Source: GCA-002701945 sp964442015
Lineage (GTDB): Bacteria > Fidelibacterota > Marinisomatia > Marinisomatales > TCS55
NCBI GenBank assembly: GCA_964442015.1
Contig: CAYTYA010000019.1
Coordinates: 1 to 27,674 of the forward strand
DNA: 27,674 nt
Direction of reading: 5' to 3'
Below, piece by piece: positions 1 to 9,308 of this stretch. Position numbers and translations under genes: made by a program. The notes under the pieces are model-generated. The model saw only the letters and a list, made by a program, of their open reading frames with translations, ran no database searches and had not been told where the DNA came from. The first letter of the stretch is position 1. The number at the start of each line of letters is the position of its first letter.

Positions 1-217
1 TGGCAATATACATTTGACCAGAATTAACCGGCCATTCATACGGAATTTCTCCAGGGGTAGCAGATTGACGTCCAGTAATACCATAATTGAAAATGGTAGT
101 TCGAACTTTATTTACATCGATATTTGTAGAACGCCGATAATCTGGGTCCCCGCGTTCATCCGATTGAGACCATACGATAGTAAACAATAGGAATATGAAA
201 GAAATAAACTTTACCAT
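1..217 (-). CDS. N-terminal part of a secreted protein, 3' end outside the window
   Basis: Reading from the ATG at 217 down to base 1 gives an open frame of 72 residues with no stop. It begins with a signal peptide (MVKFISFIFLLFTIVWSQ) and continues with a segment containing the motifs RTTIFNYGITGR and PGEIPYEWP. I recognise this general style (a short 'I(F/L)NYG' stretch just after the signal peptide) from large secreted proteins of FCB-group bacteria that often carry a C-terminal T9SS tail, but I cannot name a function. The ATG overlaps the stop of the upstream TonB-dependent receptor by 7 nt (ATGGTAA), so it is the fourth gene of the minus-strand operon and probably translationally coupled to the receptor. 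The conserved partner position next to a TonB receptor suggests a surface or periplasmic role. The call of a real gene is supported by the signal peptide and coupling; function is unknown. Confidence 0.8.
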   Translation of the reverse strand, partial: MVKFISFIFLLFTIVWSQSDERGDPDYRRSTNIDVNKVRTTIFNYGITGRQSATPGEIPYEWPVNSGQMYIA

Positions 218-3114
218 GATAATTGAAACCCTAATTGTATTTCCCTTGGTTCATCATACCAATCAGGGCGATTATAATATTGATAGATAGAATTTGGTCT
301 AAGTGGTTCAAAAGGAGAGATAATTTCTGCTCTTGCTTTTTCAATGGTTTCATCTGTACGACCTGTATCGCCATAGACAATAATCATATTTCTTTTATCT
401 AGTAAATTATAAATATTCATATACAGCTTTCCCTGCGTGCCAAAAATTTGTATTTGTTTAAATAATTTTAGATCTATACGAAAAGTTGTTGGTTTTCTAC
501 GACTGTTCCGAATTAATACATTGGATAGCACTTCACCCTGTTGTTCATAGTTCGTGATAAAAGGAGTATATGGATAACCGCTTCCATATTGAAATATGGT
601 ATTCGCACCCCAACCATTATATCCAAATTGAATGGATCCATTTAAATTATGCGTTTGGTCCCAATCCAAGGGAATAATAGAACGTGATGGTTCTTTACCA
701 GATAGTACTGCACCAAATTCCTCACTTGGATTAGAATTTGATCCTTCAGCAACTTGGTAGGTATAATCTATATTCCACCCGATAAAATTACTGAATCGTC
801 TGTAAAAAGAGAGTATAACACCTCTGGAATTAGAATAATCCTTATTTACAAACGTATAATAATTTTTACCATCTCCAAGATCAATAGGGATACCACTGGA
901 TACATAATTTCGTGCGTCACGATAGAACCCTTTTAATTCTAAGAGAGTATTTGATGCGACTTCCTGTCGTAGTCCAAGCTCATAGCTAATGGTTGTTTCT
1001 GGTTTTAAATCAGGATTGCCAAAAATACCAAAATTTGTTCCACTTTCTGTTAACTTATATTCCGTATTATTGTATAGAATAGAAAAGTCAGGAATTTTAT
1101 AAAAATAACCATAAGCAAAATGAATAACACCTTTATCTGATATGGGGTATGCAACAGCCAAACGCGGGCTTAATTGAGACTTTTTTCGAGTCTTTTTCCA
1201 CCACCCCTGTTTGTTTATCAGATCAGGTTGATCATTAAATCTATTATAATATTCTGCATAGCTATGACTCTGTGGATTACCCAAACTATCTTCATCAATA
1301 TACGATATATCGCCCCATTGAATATTTTCTAATTCCTCTAAGGATAATGTATCCAAAGCAGGGTTTCTTGGGTCGTAGATATATGGCTCATGAATATTAG
1401 TAGGTATTTTCGCTTTTGGGTCAAATATTTCATATCGAAGGCCAACATTGATGATCATATCTCCATATTCAATCTTATCTTGAACATAAAAAGATATTTC
1501 TTGAGGGTTAAATTCATATGTAGACCTATTAAAACTACCAGTTTCAGGAATAATAGGAGAAAATTCTTGGTCTGCCTGTGAAGAATCCAACAGGGCATAG
1601 GTATCCAATGATAATTTGTAATTCGTAAAATCAAAACCAAATTTTATTAGGTTGTATTTATTTATTTGACTGGTTGCATCCACTTTTACGCTTCTATTGA
1701 TTGTTTCTCGTTTAAATCGATTGATATCTACACCCCAACGTGAGAGAGTATATTGTGGAAAATAATTTACTCCTGATCCATACTCATTTATTATTTCCTC
1801 TGGTAGTGTGCCATCAATGTGCGCCCAATACAAACTATCAGGAGTTTTATACCGTGTATCCATTGGATCAGCAAATAAATACGATTGAAATTTTCGAGTA
1901 TATTCTGTTACATATACATCTACAAAAGATAGAGGGGAGAACGAATGAGATAAATTTATTCCAAGAAATGCACCTGTATCATAGTTTTTGTTTCTTCCAT
2001 CTTGTGACATTTGTCTATAGTGATCATACCCTTGAGATGTTCCTGAATTAAAGATGGTATTAACTTTTAATCTAGTCATGGGTCTTAGACGAAATGTAAT
2101 TTTATTTTGTGTTGACCAATTATTATACCAATTGAGGCTTCGATAGGACGGGTTTTTTAATGGTTCATTATTATCACGATAATCATTATTGTTATAATCT
2201 TGAAAGAGGGTATCCCCGTACATTGTAAAAGTATGCAAGCCATTTAACCATCCAGAAGATTGATTGATTCTTCCAGAGGAATAAAATGTAATCAGTCCTG
2301 GAATAATTGGTCCACTCACGTTACCGGAAATAGAATAATCATTATCTATAGAATAAGAATCTAAATCAGAAAAGATGGTGTCGCTGGTAGTATGATCTCC
2401 TGAATAGAAATTTAAGGACCCTTCAAAATTATCTCCACCATCTTTGGTTACCATATTGATTATCCCTGTCAGTGCTTTTCCATATTCTGCATTAAACGTA
2501 CCGCTAATAACCTGTAACTCTTGAAGATTATCATTTTCAATCTGTACAGATATGCCGCCATTATATGAATCAGTCATTGGAACACCATCTACCATATAGG
2601 CAATTTCATTACTACGACCACCCCGCATATGCAATCCACCACCTGCATCTTGCGTGATACCGCCTTGCAATCTCAAGACATCAGACACTTCAGCTACAGG
2701 CATAGATTCTAATTCTTCCGCAGTAATTCTTGATTCTGATTGCGTCACATCAAATTCAATTAATTTACGTTCTGCTGTTACAGTTACTGCTGAGCCTTCA
2801 ATAGCTTCTACCGCAAGGTCGGCATTTAGTTTTGTCGTTCTATCTACCGATATTTTCACATCATTTATAATGAGGGTTTCATATCCAATCATTTGAAATC
2901 TAACCGTATAGACACCTGGTGGAATATTCAGAAGAAAGTATTCTCCTGCAGCATCGGAAGCCGTTCCAAGATCTGTATCGTTAATAAGAATATTGCATCC
3001 GATAAGAATGTTATCAGAATTGGTTTCCGTTATCATACCAGATAATTTTCCAGTTGTTCCAGCAAATGAAATATTTAACAGAAAAGTAGATAGGATGAAT
3101 AATCGATAATTCAT
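211..3114 (-). CDS. TonB-dependent outer membrane receptor (SusC-like, with N-terminal regulatory-like domain)
   Basis: 967 residues. A signal peptide (about residues 1-18) is followed by a carboxypeptidase-regulatory-like beta-sandwich domain (about 22-105, with the typical NIPPGVYTVRFQMIGYET stretch), a TonB-box-like segment (AVTVTAER, 109-116), a plug domain (about 120-225, with the VDGVP and GIINMVTKDGG signatures) and a large 22-strand-type barrel ending in an aromatic residue (QLSW), as expected for Bam-dependent insertion. It should import a ligand across the outer membrane with TonB/ExbBD energy. It lies in a TAATG-coupled operon after a prolyl isomerase and a GH13 amylase, so an alpha-glucan oligosaccharide is the most likely ligand; this is inference from context. 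No SusD-like lipoprotein is next to it. The start at 3114 overlaps the isomerase stop by one base. Confidence 0.95.
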   Translation of the reverse strand: MNYRLFILSTFLLNISFAGTTGKLSGMITETNSDNILIGCNILINDTDLGTASDAAGEYFLLNIPPGVYTVRFQMIGYETLIINDVKISVDRTTKLNADLAVEAIEGSAVTVTAERKLIEFDVTQSESRITAEELESMPVAEVSDVLRLQGGITQDAGGGLHMRGGRSNEIAYMVDGVPMTDSYNGGISVQIENDNLQELQVISGTFNAEYGKALTGIINMVTKDGGDNFEGSLNFYSGDHTTSDTIFSDLDSYSIDNDYSISGNVSGPIIPGLITFYSSGRINQSSGWLNGLHTFTMYGDTLFQDYNNNDYRDNNEPLKNPSYRSLNWYNNWSTQNKITFRLRPMTRLKVNTIFNSGTSQGYDHYRQMSQDGRNKNYDTGAFLGINLSHSFSPLSFVDVYVTEYTRKFQSYLFADPMDTRYKTPDSLYWAHIDGTLPEEIINEYGSGVNYFPQYTLSRWGVDINRFKRETINRSVKVDATSQINKYNLIKFGFDFTNYKLSLDTYALLDSSQADQEFSPIIPETGSFNRSTYEFNPQEISFYVQDKIEYGDMIINVGLRYEIFDPKAKIPTNIHEPYIYDPRNPALDTLSLEELENIQWGDISYIDEDSLGNPQSHSYAEYYNRFNDQPDLINKQGWWKKTRKKSQLSPRLAVAYPISDKGVIHFAYGYFYKIPDFSILYNNTEYKLTESGTNFGIFGNPDLKPETTISYELGLRQEVASNTLLELKGFYRDARNYVSSGIPIDLGDGKNYYTFVNKDYSNSRGVILSFYRRFSNFIGWNIDYTYQVAEGSNSNPSEEFGAVLSGKEPSRSIIPLDWDQTHNLNGSIQFGYNGWGANTIFQYGSGYPYTPFITNYEQQGEVLSNVLIRNSRRKPTTFRIDLKLFKQIQIFGTQGKLYMNIYNLLDKRNMIIVYGDTGRTDETIEKARAEIISPFEPLRPNSIYQYYNRPDWYDEPREIQLGFQLSW

Positions 3115-4397
3115 TAGGAATTTTCTCCAACAGGTAAGATAAACTTCTTTACCGCTGAACTATCAATAGATATCAATGCATTTTCTGCTAATTCATTACG
3201 AAAATCTTTATAAATCGATTGTTTTAAATCGGGGTTTTGATGTAGTTGTTCGTTTGGATTAAATAATTGTTCCAGACATTGATTTACTAGATAGACATGA
3301 TAATGACGTTCGAGTAATTCTGTGAATCGAGCATGAGTTGAAAGTTCTAATTTTTCAGCGTGTACGAGCATCTTTTCCCTGGCAGCTAATCCTTTAATAA
3401 TGTTCGTGAGGTTATCCATGTTATTAATTCGTTTATATTGTCTTGATGAAAGATTATCTAGTTTTTCATAGGTCTGTTTTGCAGTCCAATAATTACCATT
3501 CTTAAATGATACAAAAGGACTATTACTATAGATATTTGTTGATTCTTTATTTTCAATAATTGCAGATAAAAACTCTTTTAAATCATCTTCATTAAAATTG
3601 ATTTCCATTTCTTCCACTTGTCTATCTGTGAAATCTCGAATAGCAGGCATTTTTTTATATTGTACTGCTTTTAATTGAAGCCAATCTTTTTCTAACTGAA
3701 ATTCCTGTTCTGTAATAAATACATCTTTTTCTTTTTCTAGTATCTGTATAATGCTATATCCATGCTGAGTTTTTATTGGAGAAGATATTTGCATATCTTC
3801 TAATTGAAACGCAGCATATTCGAATGCAGGATCCATATCTCCCATACGAATCCAACCTAGATCGCCACCATTTGATTGAAGAAGGGAATCCTTGAAAGTC
3901 ATTGCCGCACATTTTTCCCAAGGTTTTCCATTTTCCAGTGCATACTGAATCTGTGTGATGTCATTAAAATCTTTTGCATATAAATGACGAACATGAAGCG
4001 TAGTTTTTGACCATGTGAATAAGGTCCGTAATTCCTCAGGGGTTACTTCCATTTGTTTTCCAATAGTAAAATCAAAATACTCATTGAGTAAAAGTTGATC
4101 ATAGATTCGCTGTTTATGCCTATTGTATATGGGAATCTGATCTGAATGATTACGATGCATATAATTAATGATTAAAACTTCATCAATTAACGAATGCAAT
4201 AATGTGTATCTATTTGCGAGGTTATCCTTCAGACTTGTCTGTTGTAAAAAATCTTTATATTTACTTATATATGTATTTAGCGTGATCACTTCATTATTAA
4301 TTTCTACTATTGGTTGCATCATTGATTGCTCGCACGAATGCAAACATATAACAATAAAAACTGATAAAAAGGGAAGAACTGTAAAGACACGTTTCAT
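3114..4397 (-). CDS. Parvulin-type peptidyl-prolyl isomerase lipoprotein (SurA/PpiC-like)
   Basis: 427 residues. The N-terminus is a lipoprotein signal with the cleavage cysteine at C22 (VICLHSC), so the protein is probably anchored in a membrane facing the periplasm. Residues about 30-125 form a SurA-like helical chaperone segment; about 131-222 is a rotamase domain with VRHLYA, GGDLGWI (177-183), FEYAAF (192-197) and SPIKTQHGYSIIQIL (206-220). About 200 further residues with no domain I recognise follow. Parvulin-type enzymes catalyse prolyl cis/trans isomerisation and periplasmic ones assist outer-membrane protein folding. It overlaps its neighbours by one base on each side (TAATG at 4397 and 3114), so it is co-translated with the amylase before it and the TonB receptor after it. 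A role in folding those exported proteins is inference. Confidence 0.92.
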   Translation of the reverse strand: MKRVFTVLPFLSVFIVICLHSCEQSMMQPIVEINNEVITLNTYISKYKDFLQQTSLKDNLANRYTLLHSLIDEVLIINYMHRNHSDQIPIYNRHKQRIYDQLLLNEYFDFTIGKQMEVTPEELRTLFTWSKTTLHVRHLYAKDFNDITQIQYALENGKPWEKCAAMTFKDSLLQSNGGDLGWIRMGDMDPAFEYAAFQLEDMQISSPIKTQHGYSIIQILEKEKDVFITEQEFQLEKDWLQLKAVQYKKMPAIRDFTDRQVEEMEINFNEDDLKEFLSAIIENKESTNIYSNSPFVSFKNGNYWTAKQTYEKLDNLSSRQYKRINNMDNLTNIIKGLAAREKMLVHAEKLELSTHARFTELLERHYHVYLVNQCLEQLFNPNEQLHQNPDLKQSIYKDFRNELAENALISIDSSAVKKFILPVGENS

Positions 4398-6250
4398 TAC
4401 TGTAAATCTAGTACAAGAGCATTTTTTGCAGGTACAAGGATATCTTTTTCAAGATCATATACTTGTTTTTTTAGAACACTTATTCCTTGTGTTTTTTCTT
4501 CTAATATTTCATAAAAGCGATCTGAAGAAACGTATGCGTCCGAAGTATTGTTATTTATTAATACCATAACTATTTCTTCATTGTATTTTCTAAAATACAC
4601 ATAGACACCATTTTGTGGTAGATAGTGAGTTAATGTACCCTTAGTAATAGCAAGATTATTTTTTCTCCAACTTAATAGCAGTTTTGTGAAACGTTGTGCT
4701 TCCATTTGCTCATTAGTTAACCCAAAGCCATTAAATCCATTGATTTTATCCGAATCCCATCCACCAGGGTAATCCGTTCGAAGAGATCCATGGTCTGGTG
4801 GTCCTTTAAGCAATATTTCTGTTCCGTAATAGACTTGCGGTATACCCCTGGTAGTATATATATACGTCATCGCCATTTTATATAAGGATAATTGTTCATT
4901 TAATTGAGTGTATATCCTTTCCATATCATGATTATCAGCAAATACTACTAAACTGTATGGATTTCCATACAAAAAATCATTCGATAAAGTTTCATATATT
5001 TTTATTAATCCTGAATTCCAACTTTCTTTTTCTTGCAAGCTGATTGCAAGAGCGCTATTTAAGGGAAAATCCATCATGCTAGGAGTATGCGAAATATAGT
5101 TATCATACCTGGGGCTGTCTTTTTGCCAGTAGGATATGATAGCAGGATTTAATGACCATTCTTCTCCAACAAAATTAAAATTAGGATATTCATCAATGAG
5201 ACGTTTACCAAAGTCTGAAATAAATGTTTTATCATGATAGGGATATGTATCTATACGAAACCCGGATAAGTTTGCATATTCAATCCACCAAATAGAGTTT
5301 TGAATTAAATAAGTTGCCATAAATACATTTTTGTGATTTAAATCCGGCATAGTTGGTGCAAACCAACCATCTACAAAATTACTAGTTTCAGAATGTGTAG
5401 TATGGATATCATGTATAGACACCCTATTGTGACTGGTTTGCCGGTAATTTCCTTCATTATTTATCCAGTCTTTTGAGGGAAGATCTTTCATCCACCAGTG
5501 TTCCGAACCACAATGATTAAGCACAATATCTTTAATAATTCCAATTCCTCTTTTATGAGCTTCTTCCGATAATAATTTATATATAGAATTACCGCCAAAA
5601 CGTTCATCAATATTGTAATAATCAGTCGTTGAATATCCATGGTAGGAGTATTTTGGATGGTTATTTTCTAACATGGGGTTTAGCCATATTTGAGTAAATC
5701 CCATTTCTTCAATATAATCAAGATGATCAATGACACCTTGTATATCTCCACCATGTCTGCCATCTTTATTTTTACGGTTTACTTTTTCTTTTAAATTAGG
5801 AGTAGAATCATTTTCAGGATCGCCATTTGCAAAACGGTCTGCTGTAATTAAATATATTACATCCGAAGAGGAAAAACTATTTCGCTTTGCGGAATTATCA
5901 ACTCTTTCTAATAAGGAGTACGTATGCTTGAGTACTATCTGATCATTTTTTGTAAATCCAATTATAAAATCTCCAGCCATTGTATTTTTGTCTATCAAAA
6001 TATCAATAAACAAGTAATTTGGATTTGTTACCTGATGAATAGCTGGGATGGAAACACCTGGGTATGATATTTGTGGTTTTAATTCACTAATATTGTCACC
6101 ATGAACCATCAATTGTAGCTTCGTATTAGACATTTGTGTCCACCAAAATGGTGGTTCGAGATGTTTAATATCGTAATTATCACTACTCTTTAGTGGAGTA
6201 AAAAGAATAAATAGAATACAAAAATAAATAAGGTAATTATCATTTTTCAT
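4397..6250 (-). CDS. GH13 alpha-amylase family enzyme, neopullulanase/cyclomaltodextrinase type
   Basis: 617 residues with an N-terminal signal peptide (about 1-22), so the enzyme is exported, probably to the periplasm. Residues about 28-115 match the beta-sandwich found at the start of SusA-type cyclomaltodextrinases; about 125-530 is the GH13 TIM barrel; a small beta domain closes the protein. GH13 conserved regions are visible: DIVLNH (241-246), FRID with nucleophile D334, GEEW with acid/base E363, and FADNHD with transition-state stabiliser D442. The RTDYPGGW segment (491-498) is typical of this subfamily. The expected reaction is hydrolysis of alpha-1,4 (perhaps also alpha-1,6) glucosidic bonds in maltodextrins, pullulan or cyclodextrins. 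There is no T9SS tail, unlike the divergent GH13 at 6377. First gene of the minus-strand operon, coupled by TAATG to the prolyl isomerase. Confidence 0.93.
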   Translation of the reverse strand: MKNDNYLIYFCILFILFTPLKSSDNYDIKHLEPPFWWTQMSNTKLQLMVHGDNISELKPQISYPGVSIPAIHQVTNPNYLFIDILIDKNTMAGDFIIGFTKNDQIVLKHTYSLLERVDNSAKRNSFSSSDVIYLITADRFANGDPENDSTPNLKEKVNRKNKDGRHGGDIQGVIDHLDYIEEMGFTQIWLNPMLENNHPKYSYHGYSTTDYYNIDERFGGNSIYKLLSEEAHKRGIGIIKDIVLNHCGSEHWWMKDLPSKDWINNEGNYRQTSHNRVSIHDIHTTHSETSNFVDGWFAPTMPDLNHKNVFMATYLIQNSIWWIEYANLSGFRIDTYPYHDKTFISDFGKRLIDEYPNFNFVGEEWSLNPAIISYWQKDSPRYDNYISHTPSMMDFPLNSALAISLQEKESWNSGLIKIYETLSNDFLYGNPYSLVVFADNHDMERIYTQLNEQLSLYKMAMTYIYTTRGIPQVYYGTEILLKGPPDHGSLRTDYPGGWDSDKINGFNGFGLTNEQMEAQRFTKLLLSWRKNNLAITKGTLTHYLPQNGVYVYFRKYNEEIVMVLINNNTSDAYVSSDRFYEILEEKTQGISVLKKQVYDLEKDILVPAKNALVLDLQ

Positions 6251-6376
6251 CAGATTAAAAAGTTAGTAATATTATTTTGAGTTGCCGATAATAATTTTGT
6301 ATCTCTTAATATTTATGCAATTCAAAATAATGATTAATGATATCTATTAAAACATTCAATGTGTAGTTTGAGTATA
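6251..6376. promoter_or_regulatory. Divergent intergenic region between two GH13 genes, probable bidirectional promoter
   Basis: This AT-rich gap of about 110-126 bp separates two divergently transcribed GH13 genes, so promoters for both operons should lie here. I do not see a convincing pair of -35/-10 boxes on either strand: the base composition makes many chance matches. No clear inverted repeat for a known regulator stood out. The functional assignment follows from gene layout only. Confidence 0.4.
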
Positions 6377-9286
6377 ATGAAAACAATAAGGAATAATATA
6401 TTTTTCATCTTCTGTATGTGTGGATACCAACAGATTATATATGCTGATATTGTATATTCTGATCCAAATTTCGCAACGGAAATAGATTCAATAACCGTGT
6501 ATTTTGACGCTACACAGGGAGATCAGGGATTAATGGATTATACAGATGATGTATGGGCTCACACTGGTGTCATTACTTCCAATAGTACTCATTCTACTGA
6601 TTGGAGATATGTAAAGACTAATTGGGGAGAAAACACCTCTGAGACTCAACTGATACCATTAGGAAATAATTTATGGAAATTTAATATTGGTTTTCCCCAT
6701 GAATATTATGGTGTACCAAATAATGAACAGATTTTGCAATTAGCATTTGTATTTCGTAATCATAATGGAAGTGAATCTGGTAGAGATGTAGGTGGATCAG
6801 ATATATTTTTAGATCTATATGACGCAGGGATTACTACAATCATTGTTCATCCATCTATTAATAATATATTTGGTGATACTCGTAGAACACCTGTTTTTTG
6901 TAAGCCAATTGATACGCTGGATGTGATGATTACAGGTGCAGCCATAGGAACAGAAATAGATGGGTTAGAATTGTTAATGGGTGAACATATTCAATTACAA
7001 GCGAATGATGATACGTTATCAGCTCAGATTCTTCTTCAAGATATCCCTTTGGGTATGCATATGATTACAGCTATTACTCATGATACATCAGGCATATCGG
7101 ATAGTGTAGAATTTTCTGTAATGATACATAATGAACCTGCCAATATTCAGCGTCCTATTGGTATTCGAGATGGGATAAACTATAATGATGAGAATACTCA
7201 ATCCGTTACGCTATCATTATTTGCTCCTTACAAGGAGCATGTATATGTGATTGGTGATTTTAATAATTGGCTTGTGAACGAAAATTATTATATGCACATG
7301 GATTCAGGATCAACGGATTCTATTCATTTTTGGATTACATTAGATAATGTTTCTCCAGAGATAGAATATGCCTTTCAATATTTAGTAGATGGAGAAATTC
7401 GTATTGCGGATCCATACAGTGATAAAATCTTAGATAAGTGGAATGATAACGATATATCTAATAATACGTATCCAAGCTTAAAACAGTATCCATTTGGGCT
7501 TACAGATCATATCGTTTCCATATTGGAGACAGCACAAACACCATTTGATTGGGAAAATAGTAATGCATTTATTCGCCCAGATAAAGATCAATTAATCATA
7601 TATGAATTATTATTAAGAGATTTTATATCTCAACATGATTTTCAAACATTGACAGATACGTTGAATTATTTGGAAGATTTAGGGATTAATGCAATAGAGA
7701 TTATGCCTTTTAATGAATTTGAAGGCAACTCAAGCTGGGGATATAATTCTTCATTCTATTTTGCTCCGGATAAATATTATGGTCCAAAGATGATGTTAAA
7801 GTCATTTATCGATGAATGCCATCGAAGGGGAATAGCAGTAATCATGGATATGGTATTAAATCATAGTTACAGCCAGTCTCCATTTGTGCGATTATATAAT
7901 CATGGAGAGTGGGGTGCACCCACAGATGAAAACCCATGGTATAACACAGAATCAAACTTTTCCAATCCTGATGCTCAATGGGGGAATGATTTTAATCATG
8001 AAAGTATTCATACCAAGCAGCTAGTAGATAGAATTAATCGATATTGGATTGAACAATATCAAATAGATGGTTTTCGTTTTGATTTCACTAAAGGTTTTGG
8101 TAATAACCCTAAACTTTCTAATGATACCTGGGGTAGTCAATTTGATGCAGAAAGGATAGCGTTATTAAAGCGCATGGCTGATAAGATTTGGGAAACAGAT
8201 TCCTCAATTTATATTATTTTAGAACATTTTGCAGACAACTCAGAAGAGATAAACTTGGCAAATTATGGAATGCTTCTTTGGGGAAATTCGCAATATAATT
8301 ATGCAGAAGCTTCTATGGGTTATCACAGCAATGGTAAATCAGATTTTTCTTGGGGATATTATGGATCTCGCGGATGGAGCAATCCTCATTTAGTTACGTT
8401 TTTTGAAAGTCATGATGAAGAACGCTTAATGTATAAAACAATTACTTGGGGGAATAGCGCTGGTACGTACAATATTAAAAATATAAATACAGCAATCAAT
8501 AGAATAAAAGCAATAGGATCTTTTTTCTTTACAATACCAGGACCAAAAATGATATGGCAGTTTGGTGAATTGGGATATGATATTAGCATTGATGATCCCT
8601 GTCGTTTATGTGAAAAGCCAATATTATGGGATTATTTTGATGACATGGAGCGCAGAAGATTATACAAAACATTTCAAACATTGATTCATATGCGTCAACA
8701 ATATGAAATATTTAATAGTGCAAATACGGAAGTAGATTTGTACGTTGGTAGTTCAACAGGAAAGAAGAGAATTCGATTAAGTTATAATGATGAAAATGCA
8801 GTGATTATTGGAAATTTTAATGTAGTAAATCAATCATTGGATCCTGATTTTTTTCATACAGGAATATGGTATGATTATTTTTCAGGGGACAGTATCTATG
8901 TTTCCGATTTGAATGATCCTATTGATCTAGATCCGGGGCAATTTCATATTTATTCTAACTTTTATATGAATCCACCAGAAGAAAACCTTTTATCTACTCA
9001 TACAGAAAATGAATTTTTACCCAATACTATAGAAATAAAGCAAAATTATCCTAACCCATTTAATCCATCGACATTAATTCAAATTTCTAACAATGGGGAT
9101 ATAGAAACAAGCTTGCACATATTTGATATAAATGGAAAATTGGTGGATACATTGATGGACCAAAACTTCATTTCAGGAATAAATACATATCAGTGGAATG
9201 CTTCTACTTTTCCAAGTGGTATATATATTGCAAGGTTATCATCAGGATCAATGAATAGATCAATCAAGATGCTATTGGTAAAGTAG
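6377..9286 (+). CDS. Secreted GH13 family glucanase with CBM48-like module and T9SS sorting tail
   Basis: About 969 residues from the ATG at 6377, chosen because it opens directly into a signal peptide (MKTIRNNIFFIFC); an in-frame ATG at 6359 adds six residues and cannot be excluded, and neither has a good ribosome site. Positions below are counted from the 6359 ATG. Residues about 30-155 resemble an N-terminal module seen on FCB-group amylases (DUF4961-like, my recollection); about 280-355 is a CBM48-like fold (VYVIGDFNNW); about 410-780 is the GH13 barrel with DMVLNH (497-502), GFRFD with nucleophile D575, ILEHF with acid/base E622 and FFESHD with stabiliser D686. QNYPNPFNP (895-903) opens a C-terminal T9SS type A sorting domain ending KMLLVK. 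It should be exported to the cell surface or medium and act on alpha-glucans; exact linkage specificity is unknown. Confidence 0.93.
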   Translation: MKTIRNNIFFIFCMCGYQQIIYADIVYSDPNFATEIDSITVYFDATQGDQGLMDYTDDVWAHTGVITSNSTHSTDWRYVKTNWGENTSETQLIPLGNNLWKFNIGFPHEYYGVPNNEQILQLAFVFRNHNGSESGRDVGGSDIFLDLYDAGITTIIVHPSINNIFGDTRRTPVFCKPIDTLDVMITGAAIGTEIDGLELLMGEHIQLQANDDTLSAQILLQDIPLGMHMITAITHDTSGISDSVEFSVMIHNEPANIQRPIGIRDGINYNDENTQSVTLSLFAPYKEHVYVIGDFNNWLVNENYYMHMDSGSTDSIHFWITLDNVSPEIEYAFQYLVDGEIRIADPYSDKILDKWNDNDISNNTYPSLKQYPFGLTDHIVSILETAQTPFDWENSNAFIRPDKDQLIIYELLLRDFISQHDFQTLTDTLNYLEDLGINAIEIMPFNEFEGNSSWGYNSSFYFAPDKYYGPKMMLKSFIDECHRRGIAVIMDMVLNHSYSQSPFVRLYNHGEWGAPTDENPWYNTESNFSNPDAQWGNDFNHESIHTKQLVDRINRYWIEQYQIDGFRFDFTKGFGNNPKLSNDTWGSQFDAERIALLKRMADKIWETDSSIYIILEHFADNSEEINLANYGMLLWGNSQYNYAEASMGYHSNGKSDFSWGYYGSRGWSNPHLVTFFESHDEERLMYKTITWGNSAGTYNIKNINTAINRIKAIGSFFFTIPGPKMIWQFGELGYDISIDDPCRLCEKPILWDYFDDMERRRLYKTFQTLIHMRQQYEIFNSANTEVDLYVGSSTGKKRIRLSYNDENAVIIGNFNVVNQSLDPDFFHTGIWYDYFSGDSIYVSDLNDPIDLDPGQFHIYSNFYMNPPEENLLSTHTENEFLPNTIEIKQNYPNPFNPSTLIQISNNGDIETSLHIFDINGKLVDTLMDQNFISGINTYQWNASTFPSGIYIARLSSGSMNRSIKMLLVK

Positions 9287-9308
9287 TCTTTCTTTTAATA
9301 TATAGAAT

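Noticed and set aside
1740..2051. Open frames on the opposite strand of the first TonB receptor and similar antisense frames elsewhere
   Set aside because: They lack ribosome sites and recognisable protein features and lie wholly inside well-supported genes on the other strand.
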